The notes under the pieces were generated by a model. It was not told the origin of the DNA. It did not search any database and was given only the letters and a program-made list of their open reading frames with translations. From Saposhnikovia divaricata (Eukaryota > Streptophyta > Magnoliopsida > Apiales > Apiaceae): 64,000 nucleotides of DNA. Made by a program: the position numbers and the translations under genes. The DNA is taken from contig CM071598.1 of NCBI GenBank assembly GCA_036435485.1, positions 103,662,501 through 103,726,500 on the forward strand, in the 5' to 3' direction. The number at the start of each line of letters is the position of its first letter. Within the stretch, counting starts at the first letter, position 1. Positions 1-11,302 of the stretch are shown here, one piece after another.

Positions 1-2675
1 CCAAGTCCAATAATCCGCGGGTCTTCTCTACCGGTAGAAGGATAGAAACTACATCCGTAACTATCCCTCGGGTGAAAACTACATCCGTAATCACCCTCGA
101 TGAAAACTACATCCGTAATCATCCTTCGGCAACACCTGGGCCGGAATAATAAGTGATGGACCGCCTGGCTCACGGCCGCTTACACATCCCGGGAATCGTT
201 CGTCAACGGTTCCCACACCAGCTAGAGTCCCTTTTTCTTTTCTTTTAAAACTTGATTTTGATTGAAAACAGAGTAGTTGAGGTCCGACATCAGTCGACCG
301 ATGATTCTTGAAATCATACAATAAGTAGAATCTGACCGGGGGTTTTCGAAAATGTTTTGAGTTCAAATGAGTTCGAGTTTGAAGTATTAAAAAGTATCTT
401 GGATTAACTTTGTCTTTAAATAATGAACAGTAATTAATAAATAATATTTTAGGATTTAATATTAATAATTAATAAAATAATTATTCGATAAAATAAACTT
501 TTAATCCAAGATAGGGTTTCGAGTATTTACGAAGATATAACAATGGTTATTTGAGTATACGATACCACCCGAATGACCCTTCGGGTTTTCGCAATCTAGA
601 TACGATATAGTAATATACCGCTCCCCGGTCAATAGTATATACGGACCGCTACGACCTCTATTGCTAGAGTCGTTGTCCGAAGAAAACATTTCAATCTAAG
701 TTCAAGGGGTAAAAGCATACATGTACTTGTTCAACCTCAATTGCATCAATACTTCGATAAACATAGCATTTGATATAATTTGAAAACTACAAACACAACA
801 GTGAAAATCCTTGTATATGGATAAGTTTTGAAAAGTAAACTTGCCTTGGTTTGGTTGGGGTGGTCGAGCGTGCGAATTCGAACGATCTATACATAAACAA
901 TAATCGTTCGTTAGTACCTTAACAATTTCTCTCTAATTACGGGGTTTTAAGGGGGTACGAAATTAACTTAACGACTTCGTTTTTTGACTCCCTAGCCCCA
1001 CTATAGGTCCATGACATCACTCGTTTACGCTCGTCACTTACTCGACTTAATTTAGTTACCACGACCATAACCACTAACCCTAGAATAATGTTCCACTAAT
1101 CGATTTTTTTTCCATTGCGCGAATTTTACTCTAGCATTTTTATAAAATCCAAAAATTCATATTTTAATCCAATTCCTTTTGGGTGGTCTTCATCACTGCA
1201 TTACCTACATTCTCAAATTTTTCCATGATCCCAAATATATTTTAAGGTGTTTAAACAAGGTTCACAAGGGGGTCACTTAATGCAGTCCATAGTCCAGAAA
1301 CAAAATTCACTCCTCCGGCCATAACTAAAAATCCACACATCACCTACCTATGAATCTTACATTTCCAGAAACTACATTCAATTATCTTTCCAACAATATA
1401 AGGTAGGACATCAGGGGACATCATTTGGGTGTTCAAAATCGTGCTACAACACAGATCAAAGTTCCTGGACAAACTCAGCAATCTCAAATCACTTAGATCA
1501 ACCACTTTTCATACTTCCATAACATAAACACCACTTAATACACTTAGATCATGACTCATAGCACTCATGGAGATATATATATTAACCATAGTCATAAAAA
1601 TCACAATCTCAACATCAAAACCCAAGATCCATGCTATCCAATACATATACATACAAGATAAGCCCTAAAATACATGGATCTACTACCATACTATATGAAC
1701 AACACTTAACCAAGGGTGGTTTGAGATTTTATACCTTCTTGAGTAGCTAAGGACCTTGAATGAGCTTTACAACAACTAAGAATACTTGGATGAGCCCTCA
1801 CACACCTTAATCCTTCAAGATCTAAAAGATAATAAACTTATGTTAACACTTTTCTAACTTTCAACAATTTATAACTCAAGAACCAATGGATGGAAGGCCA
1901 TGTAATTGATACCATACCTCTAATATGATGCAAGGAAGCCCTAGGAAGGTTGTAGATGAAGAAATCTTGGAGAGAAAATCTCTCCCTCTCTCCCAAGGTG
2001 GTTCGGCCGAGAGCTTTACTAAAGGGGGGGGGAGTGTTTTTGCTTTTGTTTTGTATGGAATGGTAAAAAGAAATGCTAAGTATGACTTGTATTATTTTGG
2101 TTAATAAAGAGTAGTCACATGTTGCCAAGTCTATAGCCTAGGTTTCCTCCATGCCATATTGCCCCCTAAGTACATCATCCATCATGCTAGTCACTATTCA
2201 CTTCTACTTTTATGTTTTCTAGTTCCTTTTTCTAACTAGCTAGTTACATGGCACTTGCATGTAATTTCTTTCCTTGTAATATTATTCTCCCACCAATGCT
2301 TGTCATTTAATCCTTACTTCGTATCGTATCTTAATTATTCTCTCGTAATAATATTTCGTCACGTAGAGATTTCCCCTATAATTCCTTAAGTACTAATTGT
2401 GTAAATTCCTCGAATGTCCATAATTCCTCGTCATAATTCTTAATAGATCCTTCAATACTCTAACCATTCTCAAATTCCAAGTTTTATAAATATTACTAAC
2501 AGTAAGACTCTTGCCTTCACAATCTCTCTGTATATCTTACATAATAAATGCAACAACGCAGTTTCTCAGACAATCAATTCTATAAATCAACAGGGATGAC
2601 TAGAAAGGTTCCATAATGATAATGTCACAAGATATTAAATAAAAGGAAATATTACCAAAAATTAGGGTTCTTACA
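1..2675 (-). mobile_element. LTR W, 3'-terminal (in + coordinates) part of a long LTR
   Basis: This block has no credible ORF. It ends at 2675 with TTAGGGTTCTTACA, which resembles the end of LTR X (TTAGGGTTATTACA), so it reads as a long LTR, or the end of a whole element, in minus orientation. It begins before the window. It interrupts LTR X: sequence from 2676 matches LTR X at 12958 onward, while sequence before 2676 does not match the corresponding part of that LTR. The 5 bp after the border, TTGAT, would be the target duplication; the left copy lies outside the window. It holds AT-rich stretches (about 400-500) and a short tandem repeat at 45-130. No primer site or coding remains are visible. 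Confidence 0.7.
45..130. repeat. Tandem repeat, three copies of 28-29 bp
   Basis: Three imperfect copies share the core GAAAACTACATCCGTAA followed by a CCCTCG or CCTTCG end, starting near 45, 74 and 102. It lies inside LTR W and may be a regulatory or replication-slippage product of that LTR. Confidence 0.8.
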
Positions 2676-3427
2676 TTGATGATCATATAATATATTTAAT
2701 CTTGATATGAATTCAATCCATAATCCATGATTCATTCGCTTTATCGCTAAATCTCGTTATAACGTTTTAGCGGTTTCTAGAACGCTTGTTTCACTGCCTC
2801 AGTGGTTTCCTACCTTTATTCTTAAATCAAATATAATAACATCCCAAAATATCAAATCCTCAAAATTAATATCTCAATTCTTGGATTATAATAATATATA
2901 ATCCACTGTCCGGTCAAATATTATACCGAAAAAGAATTTGGAATTTCTGAATTCCGATCGTCTCTGCATTCACTTATTTCCTCCGCGTATTACTAATATG
3001 ACTTCGAAACATCCATATCACGTCCCGTACATAGGGTGGCGTGAAAAGTTTTCCAACTTACAAAACCACTATTCATCCACCAAATTACTATGCACGTACA
3101 GGAAACACTATGCACGTACGGGAAATACTATGCACGTACGGGAAATACTATGCACGTACGGGAAACACTATGCACGTATGGGAAACACTATGCACGTACT
3201 CATTTCCCTTCAAGGATCCATTAGCTCCTTCCTGGACGGTAGATTATTCTTATCTAGGTCCTCAACCATCGAATTACTCTATTCTGACAATATACCAATG
3301 CATCAGGATTATTGTCCAAAGCAATATCCATTCATTACAATCATTGTTCTTTGAAACCACCATTCATTACTGCTCTTTAACCACAATAAGAAAAGTTTTA
3401 ATTCTCCCCAAAATTAGGGTTATTACA
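2676..3427 (-). mobile_element. LTR X (left copy), last 752 bp
   Basis: It matches 12958-13709 over its full 752 bp with no length difference. I count about 15 substitutions by eye (near 2%). It ends with TTATTACA, directly followed by a purine-rich tract on the minus strand, so this is the 3' LTR of a minus-strand element. The remaining ~3.9 kb of this LTR lies beyond the inserted LTR W, to the left of the window. It contains the six-copy 20 bp repeat also found in the right LTR. Confidence 0.88.
3089..3200. repeat. 20 bp tandem repeat, six TGCACGTA cores (left LTR X)
   Basis: The unit TATGCACGTACGGGAAATAC recurs every 20 bp, with cores at 3091, 3111, 3131, 3151, 3171 and 3191. Units vary at two or three positions (GGAAAC/GGAAAT, ACGG/ATGG). 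The sister LTR carries the same six cores. Each unit holds an ACGT core of the kind bound by plant bZIP factors, so an enhancer role is possible but not shown. Confidence 0.92.
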
Positions 3428-3447
3428 GTCTCCCCTCCTTAAAAGGA
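3428..3447 (-). other. Polypurine tract of element X
   Basis: On the minus strand this reads as AAGGAGGGGAGAC next to the LTR start TGTAATAACC. A purine run directly upstream of the 3' LTR is the plus-strand primer expected of an LTR retrotransposon and fixes the element's orientation as minus. Confidence 0.75.
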
Positions 3448-4463
3448 TTCCGTCCTCGGAATCAGTTTAGAAATAACTGGGTTACTTCTATCCCATTGCA
3501 CTTTCTATTTCTCAGGTGGATTCTTCCACTTCTTGATTTTCTTCAAATCTCTCACTAGCTTGACAACCTTATCTCTTAGCGCTTGCTCTTTTCTATTCAT
3601 AATCTCCACAGGTTGTCCTTCGTAGTTCAGATTCGATTATGTATATCTATCTGCTCGTACTCTGTCATATGCCGGGCATCTATAGTATACTGATGAGGCA
3701 CATACGCATGAACCATGTTATGACCATTTTACCGGTTTGGGTGAGGCTGGCTCATAGGCCACCTTCCTGACGCGTTTAAACTCTCAAATGGCACAATTAA
3801 TCTTGGGCTAAACTTCCTTTCATTCTAATCTTGTTAATTCTTTCCACGAGGATACCTTTTCTTATTACAAATCTCGAACCTCATATTCTCTATCTTGTTT
3901 GCACAGAAATACATCAACAAAAACTTGCTTGTCAGAATCCTCTATTAATTCTAGATATTTCCCAATTCCATTGTATAAATGTCAACTCTATTGTCGACGG
4001 AGTACTCCGTATTGAAACTAGTTCGAGTATTCTAACAACCGATTCGAGTAACTCTTGATGTCTAGCAACGAGCTCGTCGGCCATCACTGTTTTGGCCTCG
4101 CTATCTCATTGTTAACTACTATCACCCCCGGTATTCCAACCTCTTCTTTAATCATCTCACAGAATGCCAATCTACCTCCTGTGTTCATTCAGTCATTCTC
4201 TATTATCTCATCTCTTCTCCTTTCTGAAGGAAAGGCGAATCTCTTGGGGAATTTGTTTGCGGGGAATGTTGTCTGGTTCGAGGACTCTTAATCCTTTTAT
4301 CACAAATCATAATCTTCATATACACACAAGCACACATATTTTCAGATCTGATAGGTCTGAAAGTCGATCATGTTTGATCCTTTTTGATTTCGCACCTTTC
4401 CTTCATATATACGATGTTTCGATATACTTAGGGCGAAAACTATCTCAGATAACTCACATCCAA

Positions 4464-4758
4464 TTCATTAAATTCCAAAAAGTTGTGGGTGCAATAGTCA
4501 ACCCAAAATGACATCACTTATAATTTCATAGTGTCTATACCTAGTGCGATTCACAATCTTGGGTATATCCTTGATTTTTAACTTCCAACCGGTGATGTCC
4601 CATTTCCTAATAAGTTTGGAAAATACACAGCGTCCTGTGCTGCTCAGCCAATCTTTTACAACAGTACCTATACTCAATGTTGACTCATTCAACTCTCGAG
4701 GTTCGATGCACAATCTTGTGCTAACATATTTCTTTCTTACAACACACCGGTTCGTCAC
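4464..4758 (-). pseudogene. Ty3/gypsy reverse transcriptase fragment (N-terminal palm region)
   Basis: Minus-strand translation shows the gypsy RT order: a basic segment with RLCIEPRELNE (family RMCIDYRELNK), then VFSKLIRKWD (family VFSKIDLRSGYHQ), then DIPKIVNRTRYRHYE (family DIPKTAFRTRYGHYE). After a frameshift near 4500 comes GLTIAPTTFWNLMN (family GLTNAPATFMDLMN). The aspartate of the SKIDLRSGY motif is lost and stops follow, so it cannot encode an active enzyme. The YIDD/FIDD catalytic motif does not follow at the expected distance downstream. It is a relic of the pol gene of element X or of an older element inside it. Confidence 0.8.
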
Positions 4759-5849
4759 GGTGGCACACTGAGTCTCATCGCACTCTTATTCAACAATCCT
4801 CGCATCTGAGTTGATAATTCTTTTATTCCTACTGGGCTAATGGGAGATGCAACACTAGGCCCTGAACACTCGATATTCATTATTATGTCATCCAAATCGA
4901 TATCTGGTAGCTTATTAAAACCTTGTACAACCTCCCAAAATCATTATAATTATACATGGTGTCTCTTTCCTCGGGGTCAACCATATGAGCTAATCAAGCC
5001 TCATATCTCTGGCATCATAATCTCTTAGTCTGAACTAGATTCCAAAATCTCTGACTACGTCTTTATCCTTAAATTATTTCCCTCATAATCAATTTGGCTC
5101 CATTGGGTATCAACTAATCCACCATTATTATAATATCAATTTCTCCCTAATTCGAAAGGAATCAAATCTCTCGATCGAGTGGTACTCTGGGTAGGTTCTC
5201 TGGAAATCACTATTCCTTATCCATAAGGAACACTTCTTGAACTTGATATAGATATTACATGAAGTAGATAAAATTGTAGAAGAGTTTCAAGCATCGCAGC
5301 TATGTCAGGTTGATGAAACTATCACTCATGCAGCTTCCATAAAAGACTGGAAACTTAACGGTTTACTTCGTCAATTTTGTATCATGGTCCTGGTTTGCCT
5401 CAAAACGGGACCTTCTAAGGTACGTAATATGCTTAAGACTCCATCACGAATCGAATCTTTACTTAAACTATTATTACCTTCGATTCTTGCACAATCATCA
5501 AAAGGAATGTAACTTCCTCCACTCCGATATGACCTTCAAGGTCTTTCCAAATATCATTTTGTTTCTTCGGTATGAACATTTGTAATTATTCCTTTATACT
5601 TAGATTGTCGGCCACCTCATTGGCCTTTCCTGATAATAATAATTTCTGGTAATCCTTGTTCTCTGGATATATTCCAATTCAAACTTTTCTACCTCATTCC
5701 CATCACTGTTGGGTGAAAGCATTCTCCCTTAAGCTCTGCTGATGGAGAAAAATATATTTATCAGTCTTTTTCCATAATTCATTGCTTCCACCTACCCGTG
5801 GGAACTTTATCACATTTATTCCCAATCCTACTTAGGATACTTCTTTTCT

Positions 5850-6195
5850 TAGTTCTTTCCTTATCTTAGGATAATCTCAGCCTTTATAAGTTCAATCCAT
5901 ACTTCCTCAGGGTTTCATACATGCCTCATCTGGCATTATTGTTACTATGTCATACATTCCTTACCAAACTTCCATTTTGAAGTTCGGAATATTACTTTTT
6001 TTTTCCTTGTAAGGTTTCATAGGTCATCCTCATCATTCCTCCTGTATTTTCTGGTTACAGGGTATATCAAAATGTCATTGATCAATACTCTAATAATTCT
6101 ATCTATGTTCTTTCCAGAACTCTTTTTAATAATCCTTACCGGTCATTGTTGCCTTAGCAAGTCCAACTCATATCATCTGAAGTCATAATGTCGTT
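5850..6195 (-). pseudogene. Ty3/gypsy reverse transcriptase fragment (catalytic region), very decayed
   Basis: On the minus strand, 6060-6095 reads VLINDILIYP, matching the gypsy catalytic motif VFIDDILIYS with the first aspartate changed. About 50-130 bp upstream (6143-6190) a degenerate match to the LVMPFGLTNAPAT segment can be followed through stops. Downstream, a FRTSKWKFG-like stretch resembles the family FSKCEFW motif. It lies upstream, in minus-strand order, of the more N-terminal RT piece at 4464-4758, so the two pieces cannot be one collinear gene. Either two pol remnants are present or the interior is rearranged. Confidence 0.6.
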
Positions 6196-9071
6196 ATTAG
6201 GGTTAATGCCATCCCTTGTGCATTCCCCAGGGTTTGTCTTAATTTATGGATATCCTATCCTTAATTCAACTGCCAAGGAATTCTTGCATCCTATACTTGG
6301 CAATCAAATCATGTATCCTTAATAAGGGTCTCTTTTCAATCATTCTTATTTGATAATCGATCGGTGGCTTAATGCTAACCTCTTCTTTCAAATAGTTGTC
6401 AGCCTATTTGACCTTCCAAAAGACAACATATGTCTATCTGCTCTCTTACAGAACTTGGTAATGGTAGCAAGGATGTTCTGGAAGATATTGATCGAGTTCA
6501 ACGTGAATCTCTTAGTACTTATCGTTTTTCTCAAAGGTACTTGCCTTAGAAAAAATTTCTACAGCATACTGATCCATCTCTGACCAATTCTATACTCTCT
6601 TTATAAACCTTCATTGTTTACTTCCCTTGGTCATAATATATTCATGGTATTTATAATATCCTAACATCATACATCTCAAGTCATTATACTTCCATTTTTA
6701 CTCGTAATCTTGGGCAATCATATACACATGAATCACTTTAGTACGGGTGACCCCATTCCAAAATGTCTAGTAAATTCCCAATCCAAACATGGGTTGCAAA
6801 GGGTTCAGTAGAAGATTCCTACGATTTCATTAATATTTCCTTTATATCAAAAGCCCTTGCAGTCGGAGCTTACTTAGAAGCAACCTTGCTTTGTCCTTTC
6901 ATTGCTGGTCTAATCACTTGATAATCCTTTGTGACTTGGCCTCAACTGACCACACTAAAATAAAAATATATGGTTTTAGGGGTTGGCTAATTAGCATTAC
7001 TTTTCTAGCAATTGCTGGCATAGTGCCTTCTACTTTGATACCTTTTTAACTTTCCAAAACTTTACTCCATATAGGTCTTAATCGACTTCTCGGCACCATC
7101 TCTGGTCACCTTTCCTCCACTTTTATCTTTTCAACTATTCTTATCAATCCCACGTGCCACGCAAGCTTACCATTCATGGTATAACAGCCTTTTCACTTAA
7201 GTCAATCCCGGAGTTTCTCAGTCCGGCTGGTTTCTTACTTACATTTCCTGTTTTCGTCCAATCTCACTTCATCATTGTATTTCTACAAACAATCGCGATA
7301 ACCGGGGTCTATCCACCAACCCATATAGCGGCTACTTTACCCAATTCATGGGGTTCGCCCCAGTTTCTACTCTCTTCCATGATGTTCTCTGGTAATCAGA
7401 AAGACAAGGTTTGCCAAAATTCGTTGAATTTCTTTCCAGAATCAAGGAAATTTTGGTCAATCTATCCAACCACCGGTAACACTATGAAGATCAATTTCGA
7501 AACCTAGAGAATAGTTCTATGAGCATCCAAGCAGGTAGAATCATAAGCAGTTGTAATAACGGAATTATTGACACAAAGTTGGAAGTTTAACCACTAGAAA
7601 GGAACCAAATATATATATCCCATAGAAGGGAAATCAAAAGTTTCAAACTGAAACATGCCACCTCTTCCTGATACATATACATCTTAGTTGTCGATAATAT
7701 CAAATGTCAGTCTTCCTAACCACAGGTTTCAGAAGGAACACTACCGTCGGAGTTAGTCGTTTCATAAGAATTGGCACTACTAGGGCCATCCTAGTCTGGT
7801 GTACCGTGCTGTTCGAATGCATCCGCAATTACTCTGTCGTGCTGCATAAGCACACCACCTAAACCTGTATGAGATGCATCATAGTGTATCATAAAGTCTT
7901 CCTTCTCCCGTTAGGCAACACCAACGACGGGTCGTTACCAATTTCATCTTAAAACATTCTCTATTACCTCTTAACCACTAATCGCATTACTTGATCCATT
8001 TGCAATTCAGTGTCAGAATAAACTTAAGGTAACTACTATAATCTATTCGGGGAAAAGAAAGAATTTAATATTCTTCTGAATCACATGCATCTAACGTTCC
8101 TGATTCACCATTTTACCGAGTTAAAATAAACTTATACTTAGTACCTGATAGTAGTCATATTACGAGTTTATCATAGACCCACTGGTCTTTTCCTCTAGTA
8201 GTTTCTGAGATCATCGTCTCGCTTACTACTTTATATAACTTTATCCAATCAGGCCATCACTTTCCACTATCTTTACTTTCGAAGCTGGTTCATTCATAAT
8301 ATGGACATTTTGCTGAATAAAACCACCTCAACAATCTCAATTTGGTTTCATAAAATATAACCCATGAAATCCGCCTTCTCATGGCGAATTACCATTGACA
8401 ATATTCACACTAATCCATTTATCCGATAATATGGCACTTGTTGCCTCTATCTCAACTGCTCTTGGGTGCTCCCCGTCCTACATCGACGTCTTTGATAATC
8501 ATGCATCATTCTAACTCCTTTCTCATTAATCTGAAAGTCTCTAAGGATCTTTATCTATCCCCATATAAGACCTCAAGTAATCCTTCCAATCTGTCTTAAT
8601 TGCTGGTACTACCTCTCGTAGTCCGGCTATAAATCCAACAAAAAATTTCAATTCTCTTAATAATATCTTAGTTCTTTGTGCTCACTTCTCTGAGCACTAT
8701 AATCTTAACTTTCGCTATCCCTCTGGCTACAGCCCTCATTTCCTTGGAGTAAACTCCTCATCCTCAATAGGATTCTCCTCTGTTGGAACCACTTTCGAGT
8801 CCTCAATAGGGTACTCTATCGAATTCACAATCCGATCGTCAGCATATAATAAAACATCATCATGCTGCTGGTCGTACACCTCAAGGTTTGTTGCCTTACT
8901 AGTCAATACGAGAACGAGCTAAGTTAGTATCATGATACTTAAGAGTTCCCATAAGGGTTTTATATGTCAGTACTACTTGAAGTAGTCCGACGATGAACTT
9001 GGCAAGAGTTCTTATTATCTTAGTAAATTTATTGTTTTAACGTCGCATCATCTCTGGGGTTTATAACGTAC

Positions 9072-9083
9072 GCTCTGATACCA
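9072..9083 (-). other. Primer binding site of element X
   Basis: The plus strand GCTCTGATACCA is, on the minus strand, TGGTATCAGAGC, complementary to the 3' end of plant initiator tRNA-Met. It sits 4 bp inside the LTR that starts at 9088, as expected for the 5' LTR of a minus-strand element. Confidence 0.9.
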
Positions 9084-10439
9084 CTTCTGTAACACCCCCA
9101 GATCCGGGGTCCGGGATCCGGTCGTCACGGATTCCAATTCTGTCCACAACACTTGGACTTTCCTTAACATAAAATAAATTAAATCTCTATGACCCAACAC
9201 AACAATGTAAAACACACCCGTTATAGTCCCAGAGATGAAATCAGAGTAACAATCAAATTTTTATTAATCACATTATGAGTTCTTACAATCCAAAAGAATT
9301 TCAATATAAATACATACTCTTTGCCATCCATTTACATAAGTCATACTAGACCATATACTTGGTACTGAAAGAATAAATCTATCCTACCAATAGCTTCTTC
9401 TTCAGCTCTGGTAGTCTCATCGTCCTCGCCCGCGTCGAGTGCGCCTTGTGCGAGTCATCTGGTCTAGTTGTTGTTGTGATATAATAATAAAGCAAGGGTG
9501 AGCAATAGCCCACCAATAATAATATATAACTGAACGATAATATATAACAGTTCAAAAGTATCTTTCAAACCATATGCCATGCATTTACGGAAATGATGCC
9601 AGTATAATATGAACGATGAAGTTACAAGGTAACTTAAAGTATTTGTTTGAAGAAATATTTGCTACATCAAAAGTAAGCGAGATATTCTCATTGTCATTAA
9701 AAAGAGGAACTTGCATGAAAAGATTGCAATTCCAGTTATGAACACTTTTCCAGCTCTGCCAACAGTAATCATGTTGCAGGAAATAAATAAGTTTGGATGA
9801 TGAACCAATGATGGAGTATTCACCGCGCCCGCTGTTCCAATCTTGATGATCAGTCGAGATCGTACAGCTCAAATTAGATTTACTACCGGTAGAAGGAAGA
9901 ACTGACGGCTTTACTTGTCTACCGCCTTACTAGCTCTCCCCGGCCAACAGTTGGGCCAAAGGGGATGGACCGGTGCTACTCGGCCTCTTACACGACTCCT
10001 AGTTCAAATAGAATTCATGATTCTGAATGTAACGTTCGTCCCCCTTTCCCCAAGTATAATACTTGTTGATAAGACTCTACAAAGTAGTCGTATCTAGTTG
10101 GAAAGGAAAATTCACCAATAACTTCCAAGCTATTGCTTGGTAACGAATATCAACTTGTTCCAACAATCTTACCCCTCGAAAGATGAGAAGGTACACAACG
10201 ACTTAATAAGTCAATAGCACCCGCATTGCGAGTGAAGAGAATATTTTATGACCGGGAAGTCGACAAGATAAATAACATTTTCCAAGTAAGGTTCCCTTAT
10301 TATTAGGGAGGTAGAATCAAAGAAGAATGATGTCAGAGAACCTTTCTTGATATAAGATTAATAATAATATGACTCCGAGATATTTTTCGTAATAATCGAA
10401 GAAGATAAACCTTATTGAGGTTATCCTAAGTATGGAATA

Positions 10440-11095
10440 AATATTCAGAGAATATTTATTGAATTAAAATATTTAAAGAATATTTAGGAATATGAAAGAA
10501 TATCATTAATCAGAGTATTTCTCCAAATAATCTTTGAAGAAACATCAAGAGAATATTTATTGAATAAATAAATATTTAAATGAATATTCAAAATAATATT
10601 CATTAATTAATAAGGAATTTAAATGAATATTCAAAAATTAATATTCATTTAATGAATAATATTCTAAATGAATATCAAGTAATATTCATTTAGTAATCCA
10701 AGCTTTAAAGGAATATTCGAGATAATATTCGATAAATAAATCAAGCTTCATATGAATATTAGAATAATTTTCATCAAGTAATTAATATCTTAAATGAATA
10801 TTCAAAAGTAATATTCATTTAATAAAATAATATTCTAAATGGATATTCAAATAATATTCATTTAGTAGTCCAATCTTTAGAAGAATATTCGGAATAATAA
10901 TCGATAATCTATTCGACTTTGAATGAATATTGAAAAATATTATTCGTCGAATGGTTACGTTCAAATAATTATTTGAAGTAAGGATCGTTAAATAAATAAT
11001 CTCGAACGAATATTCAAATAATATTCGTCGCCCAAATAATGGAAAATATTTACTTAAATATTTTCCTTCGAGGTAATCTCGATATATCAAGAAAT
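10440..11095. repeat. AT-rich block of diverged GAATATTC repeats
   Basis: Many irregular copies of GAATATTCAAATAATATTCATT-like units occur, often as short inverted pairs (GAATATT/AATATTC) separated by 5-20 bp. They could form repeated cruciform or hairpin structures. An apparent minus-strand ORF here is a product of the low-complexity composition. Confidence 0.75.
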
Positions 11096-11280
11096 ATTGA
11101 CTCCCGGTCTATATTTGACGAATAAGATGTATACGCCCTTCTATGAGGGTCTTACAATAACTGGCTTATAATTGATACGTTAGTTATCTAATTTATAAGC
11201 CAATAAACAATCAGGGAACAAGCAAAACGATATAACTTGAAAGTAGGCATGCATGCTATGGCATATGTATAACAGAAAAC

Positions 11281-11302
11281 ATATATATATATATATATAT
11301 AT
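11281..11302. repeat. (AT)n microsatellite
   Basis: A run of about eleven AT dinucleotides inside LTR X. Confidence 0.95.

Larger units (their letters stand above)
3428..9087 (-). mobile_element. Interior of element X (decayed Ty3/gypsy)
   Basis: The 5.66 kb between the two X LTRs has a primer site at one end and a purine tract at the other. No long ORF survives. Two separate stretches on the minus strand are recognisable as gypsy reverse transcriptase (4464-4758 and about 5850-6195), both full of stops and frameshifts. I could not identify gag, protease, RNase H or integrase in the rest by reading. The two LTRs differ by only about 2%, whereas this interior is far more decayed, which suggests the element was already defective when it inserted. 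Confidence 0.75.

Noticed and set aside
3089..3200. CRISPR-like regular repeats
   Set aside because: Units are contiguous 20 bp tandem repeats without unique spacers, in a plant retrotransposon LTR.
2938..3442. ORFs with a repeated YARTGNTMHV-type peptide (also 13323-13652)
   Set aside because: The peptide repeat comes from the 20 bp DNA tandem repeat in LTR X. No start context, homology or codon signal supports it.
9072..9083. tRNA-like sequence TGGTATCAGAGC (several sites)
   Set aside because: Only the 12 bp tRNA 3'-end complement is present beside LTRs, so these are primer binding sites, not tRNA genes.
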